From positions 10,307,501-10,371,500 of the forward strand of contig OY756969.1 of the NCBI GenBank assembly GCA_963580455.1: 64,000 bases of DNA, written 5' to 3'. How positions within the stretch are numbered: position 1 is the stretch's first letter; the number at the start of each line of letters is the position of its first letter. Of this stretch, positions 61,361-64,000 are shown in pieces. Made by a program: the position numbers and the translations under genes. Source of the DNA: Euonymus europaeus (lineage: Eukaryota; Streptophyta; Magnoliopsida; Celastrales; Celastraceae). The notes beneath the pieces are model-generated. The model was not told where the DNA came from. It did not search any database and saw nothing but the letters and a program-made list of their open reading frames with translations.

Positions 61361-62693
61361 CTAGATGCCAAAACCCCAACTTTCTATGACAAATGGACAA
61401 AATCGTTAAAAGCTCCTCCATAGAGAGAATTGAGCAACTTCGGATCAACAAAGTTGCTCGTTGTACACTTTTTATTGTTATTCTATGTGAAATTTTATGA
61501 GTATAAGCTTCTAAGAATATCTAGATGCCAAAACCCAAACTTTCTATGACAAATGGACAAAATTGTTAAAACCTCCTCCATAGAGAGAGTTGAGCAACTT
61601 CGGATCAACAAAGTTGCGCGTTGCACACTTTTTATTGTTCTTCTATGTCAAATTTTACGAGTATAGGCTTCCAAGACTATTTCAATGCCAAAACATAAAC
61701 TTTGTATGACAAATGGACAAAACCGTTAAAAGCTTCTCCATAGAGAGAGTTGAGCAACTTTGGATTATCAAAGTTGCTCGAGTTGCTTTTTTTATTGTTC
61801 TTCTATGTCAAATTTTACGAGTATAAGCTTCCATGATTATTTCGATGCCAAAACACCAACTTTCTATGAAAAATTGACAAAACCATTAAAAGCACCTCCA
61901 TAGAGAGAATTTAGCAACTTCGGATCATCAAAGTTGCTCGGGATACACTTTTTATTATTCTTGTATGTCAAATTTTATGTGTATAGGCTTCCTAGATTAT
62001 TTAGATGCGAAAGCCCCAACTTTCTATGACAAATCCACAAAATCGTTAAAAGCTCCTCCATAGAGAGAGTTGAGCAACTTCGGACCATCAAAGTTGCTTG
62101 GTGTACACTTTTTATTGTTTTCTATGTCAAATTTTATGAGTATAAACTTCCATGATTATTTTGATGCTAAAACACCAACTTTCTGTGTCAAATTGAAAAA
62201 ACCGTTAAAAGCTCATCCATAGAGAGAGTTGAGCAACTTTGGACCATCAAAGTTACTCAGCGTACACTTTTTACTATTCTTCTATTTCAAATTTTACGAG
62301 TATGAGTTTCGTAGATTGTTTTGTTGTCAAGATAAGAAATTTCATTCTAAATTGGGCAAAACTATTAAAAACACCTCCAACGGGAGAGTTGAGCAATTTC
62401 GGACCGTCAAAGTTGCTCGGTGTACACCTTCTATTGTTCTTCTATGTCACATTTTACGAGTATAAGGTTACATGATTATTTCGATGCCAAAACACCAACT
62501 TTCTATGAAAAATGTATAAAACTATTAAAAGCTCTTCCATAGAGAGAGTTGAGCATCTTCGGACCATCAAAGCTGCTCGGGGTAAACTTTTTATTGTTCT
62601 TCTATGTCAAATTTTATGAGTATAGGCTTTCTAGATTATTACGATGCCAAAACCCCAACTTTCTATGACAAATGGACAAAATCGTTAAAAGCA
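61361..62693 (+). repeat. Satellite between the E copies, partly related to block D and the 1440-bp HOR
   Basis: About eight monomers. 61680-62040 resembles the HOR tail (TTTCAATGCCAAAACATAAAC, GAGTTGCTTTTTTTATTG, TTTAGATGCGAAAGCC). 62141-62640 resembles 49519-50018 of block D at +12,622 bp (GATGCTAAAACACCAACTTT, CTGTGTCAAATTGAAAAAAC, GTTGTCAAGATAAGAAATTT, AAAATGTATAAAAC) with scattered differences. It ends at the off-register junction near 62691. Confidence 0.82.
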
Positions 62694-62705
62694 CAAATTT
62701 TACGA
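62680..62705 (+). other. Off-register junction, about 75 bp of a monomer missing
   Basis: An A1 monomer reading AAATCGTTAAAAGC is joined to ACAAATTTTACGAGTATATG, the middle of a B-class monomer. Normally CTCCTCCATAG, the whole dyad and TACTATTCTTCTATTT would lie between, about 75 bp. The phase of the array shifts here, and it is the left edge of block E copy 2. The longest open stretch on the minus strand (62614-62802) straddles this junction, which shows it is a by-product. Confidence 0.88.
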
Positions 62706-64000
62706 GTATATGTTTCGTAGATTGTTTTGTTGTCAAGATTACAAATTTCATTCTAAATTGGGCAAAACTATTAAAAACACCTGCAACGGGAGATTTGAGC
62801 AATTTCGGACCGTCAAATTTGTTTGGTGTACACCTTTTATTTTTCTTCTATGTCACATTTTACGAGTATAAGCTTCCAAGACTATTTCGATACGAAAACA
62901 CCAACTTTGTATGAGAAATGGACAAAACCGTTAAAAGCTCCTCCATAGAGAGAGTGAGCAACTTCGGACCATCAACGCTGCTCGGGGTACACTCTTTATT
63001 GTTATTCTATGTCAAATTTTATGAGTATAGGCTTTCTAGATTATTACGATGCCAAAACCCCAACTTTCTATGACAAATGGGCAAAATCGTTAAAAGCTCC
63101 TCAACAGAGAGTTGAGGAAATTCATACCATCAAAGATGCTTGGTGTACACTTTTTATTGTTCCTCTATGTCAAATTTTACGAGTGTAAGCTTCCATGATT
63201 ATTTCGATGCCAAAACAACAATTTTCTATGACAAATGGACAAAATCGCTAAAAGCTCCTCCACAGAGAAAGTTGTGCATCTTCGGAGCATCAAAGTTTCT
63301 CGTTGTACACTTTTTATTGTTCTTCTATGTCAAATTATACGAGTGTAAGCTTCCAAGATTATCTAGATGCCAAAACCCCAACTTTCTATGACAAATGGAC
63401 AAAATCGTTAAAAGCTCCTCCATAGAGAGAATTGAGCAACTTCGGACCATCAAAGCTGCTCGGGGTACACTTTTTGTTGTTGTTCTATGTCGAATTTTAT
63501 GAGTATAGGCTTTCTAGATTATTTCGATGCCAAAACCCCAACTTTCTATGACAAACGGACAAAATCGTTAAAAACTTTTCCATAGAGAAGGTTGAGCAAC
63601 TTTGGACAATCAAAGTTTCTCGGGGTACACTTTTTACTGTTCTTCTATGTCAAATTTTATGAGTATAGGCTTCCTAGATTATTTTGATGCCAAAACCCTA
63701 ACTTTCTATGACAAATGGACAAAATCTTTAAAAGCTCCTCCATAGAGAGAGTTGAGGAACTTCGGACCATCAAAGCTGCACGGTGTACACTTTTTATTGT
63801 TCCTCTATGTCAAATTTTACGAGTATAAGCTTCCATGATTATTTCGATGTCAAAACAGCAACTTTCTATGACAAATGGACAAAATCGTTAAAAGCTCTCC
63901 ACAGAGAAAGTTGAGCAACTTCGGAACGTCAAAATTGCTCGGGTACACTTTTTATTGTTCTTCTATGTTAAATTTTACGAGTATAAGCTTCCAAGACTAT
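62694..64000 (+). repeat. Block E, copy 2 (one monomer missing, cut by window end)
   Basis: It matches 59894-60820 at 2800 bp and 60980-61360 at 2640 bp; the 160-bp difference is exactly one monomer, lost at about 63620-63640. Differences from copy 1 are scattered (GATGCTTGGTG against GATGCTCGGTG, AAATTATACGAGTG against AAATTTTACGAGTA). The copy continues past the window edge. Confidence 0.88.

Larger units (their letters stand above)
1..64000 (+). repeat. Continuous ~160-bp satellite array, about 400 monomers, single orientation
   Basis: Every stretch read shows the same monomer of about 160 bp, e.g. CAACTTTCTATGACAAATGG, then AAAAGCTCCTCCATAGAGAG, TTGAGCAACTTCGGACCATC, AAAGTTGCTCGGTGTACAC, TTTTTATTGTTCTTCTATG, TCAAATTTTACGAGTATAAG and CTTCCATGATTATTTCGATG. 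Direct offsets between matching landmarks are multiples of about 160 throughout. All copies read the same way; no inverted block was found. No retrotransposon, unique spacer or gene interrupts the array. My hand consensus is about 37% G+C. Satellites of this length with higher-order repeats are typical of plant centromeres and pericentromeres (rice CentO about 155 bp, maize CentC about 156 bp, carrot Cent-Dc about 159 bp are known examples of the size class), but no sequence match to any of these is claimed. A heterochromatic non-centromeric block is the main alternative. Confidence 0.97.

Noticed and set aside
62614..62802. A 62-codon minus-strand open frame
   Set aside because: It spans the off-register junction at 62691 and exists only because the junction removes part of a monomer that would carry stops. 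No codon or motif evidence supports a gene.
848..63391. More than 100 short plus-strand open reading frames of 60-131 codons with similar peptides beginning MSNFGPSK
   Set aside because: They are translations of the satellite. Most start at TTG in TTGAGCAACTTC rather than ATG, recur every HOR unit, overlap each other in two frames and end at TGA or TAA inside the next monomer. A 160-bp period changes the frame each monomer. They are longest where B monomers lack the usual in-frame stop.
1..64000. CRISPR array
   Set aside because: There are no short repeats separated by unique spacers; the whole 160-bp unit is repeated, spacers included.
1..64000. CENP-B box in the monomer
   Set aside because: CTTCGGACCATCAAAG matches the first half of the box (TTCG, then A after four bases) but lacks the CGGG half. 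No full box was seen.
1..64000. Transposon, rRNA, tRNA or telomere repeat inside the array
   Set aside because: No terminal repeats, target-site duplications, tRNA-like cloverleaf or TTTAGGG-type runs were noticed; phase landmarks continue through the whole window.
1..64000. Assignment to carrot Cent-Dc or another named satellite
   Set aside because: Only the monomer length is similar. I cannot recall or compare those sequences reliably, so no identity is claimed; a database search with the consensus would decide.
1..64000. A novel gene-based biological system (defence, mobile or biosynthetic)
   Set aside because: No coding region can be supported anywhere in the window. The interest lies in repeat architecture and its evolution.

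Overview
The whole 64 kb window is one uninterrupted tandem satellite array. A monomer of about 160 bp repeats roughly 400 times, always in the same orientation. I see no credible protein gene, RNA gene, transposon, CRISPR array or unique-sequence island. Megasatellite DNA of this kind points to a eukaryotic chromosome. The monomer length (159-160 bp), AT-richness (about 37% G+C in a hand-made consensus), higher-order repeats and lack of insertions best fit a plant centromeric or pericentromeric satellite. Species and centromere function are inference; I cannot identify the organism.

Monomer classes. Four diagnostic classes recur. A1 has GTATAGGCTTCCTAGATT and usually AAATGGACAAAATCG. A2 has GTATAAGCTTCCATGATT (a HindIII site) and AAATTGACAAAACCG. 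B is diverged (roughly three quarters identical by eye) with GTTACTCAGCGTAC, GTTTCGTAGATTGTTTTG and AAATTGGGCAAAACTATT. C follows B and has GTACACCTTTTATTG, TGTCACATTTTACG and CTTCCAAGACTATT. B-to-B spacings of about 640 bp suggest an older four-monomer unit (A1-A2-B-C) under the larger units seen today. Nearly every monomer carries a 9-bp inverted repeat, GAGCAACTT / AAGTTGCTC, around a 10-bp loop.

Layout. 1-5750: two copies of a long block offset by 3820 bp, the second lacking exactly four monomers (640 bp). 5751-9343: transitional monomers with a 1739-bp tandem duplication and a truncated monomer. 9344-18840: a nine-monomer, 1431-bp higher-order repeat (HOR), four near-identical units followed by three more diverged ones. 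18841-25600: irregular monomers without a clear HOR. 25600-37775: three related 2.8-kb blocks, with a 3658-bp segment (X1) between the first and second. 38925-42582: X2, apparently identical to X1. 41267-48480: a 1440-bp, nine-monomer HOR in about five units, with one three-monomer stretch replaced. 48624-59686: a 5434-bp unit (34 monomers) repeated 2.04 times and almost identical. 59687-64000: a 2800-bp-offset duplication with an off-register junction at 62691 and a one-monomer deletion.

The window records nested, recent amplification and in-register recombination. All open reading frames seen are by-products of the repeat: they usually begin at TTG, repeat every HOR unit and shift frame from monomer to monomer (160 is not a multiple of 3). 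Coordinates of block edges are hand-derived and mostly good to a few bases where an exact offset is given, otherwise to within tens of bases.
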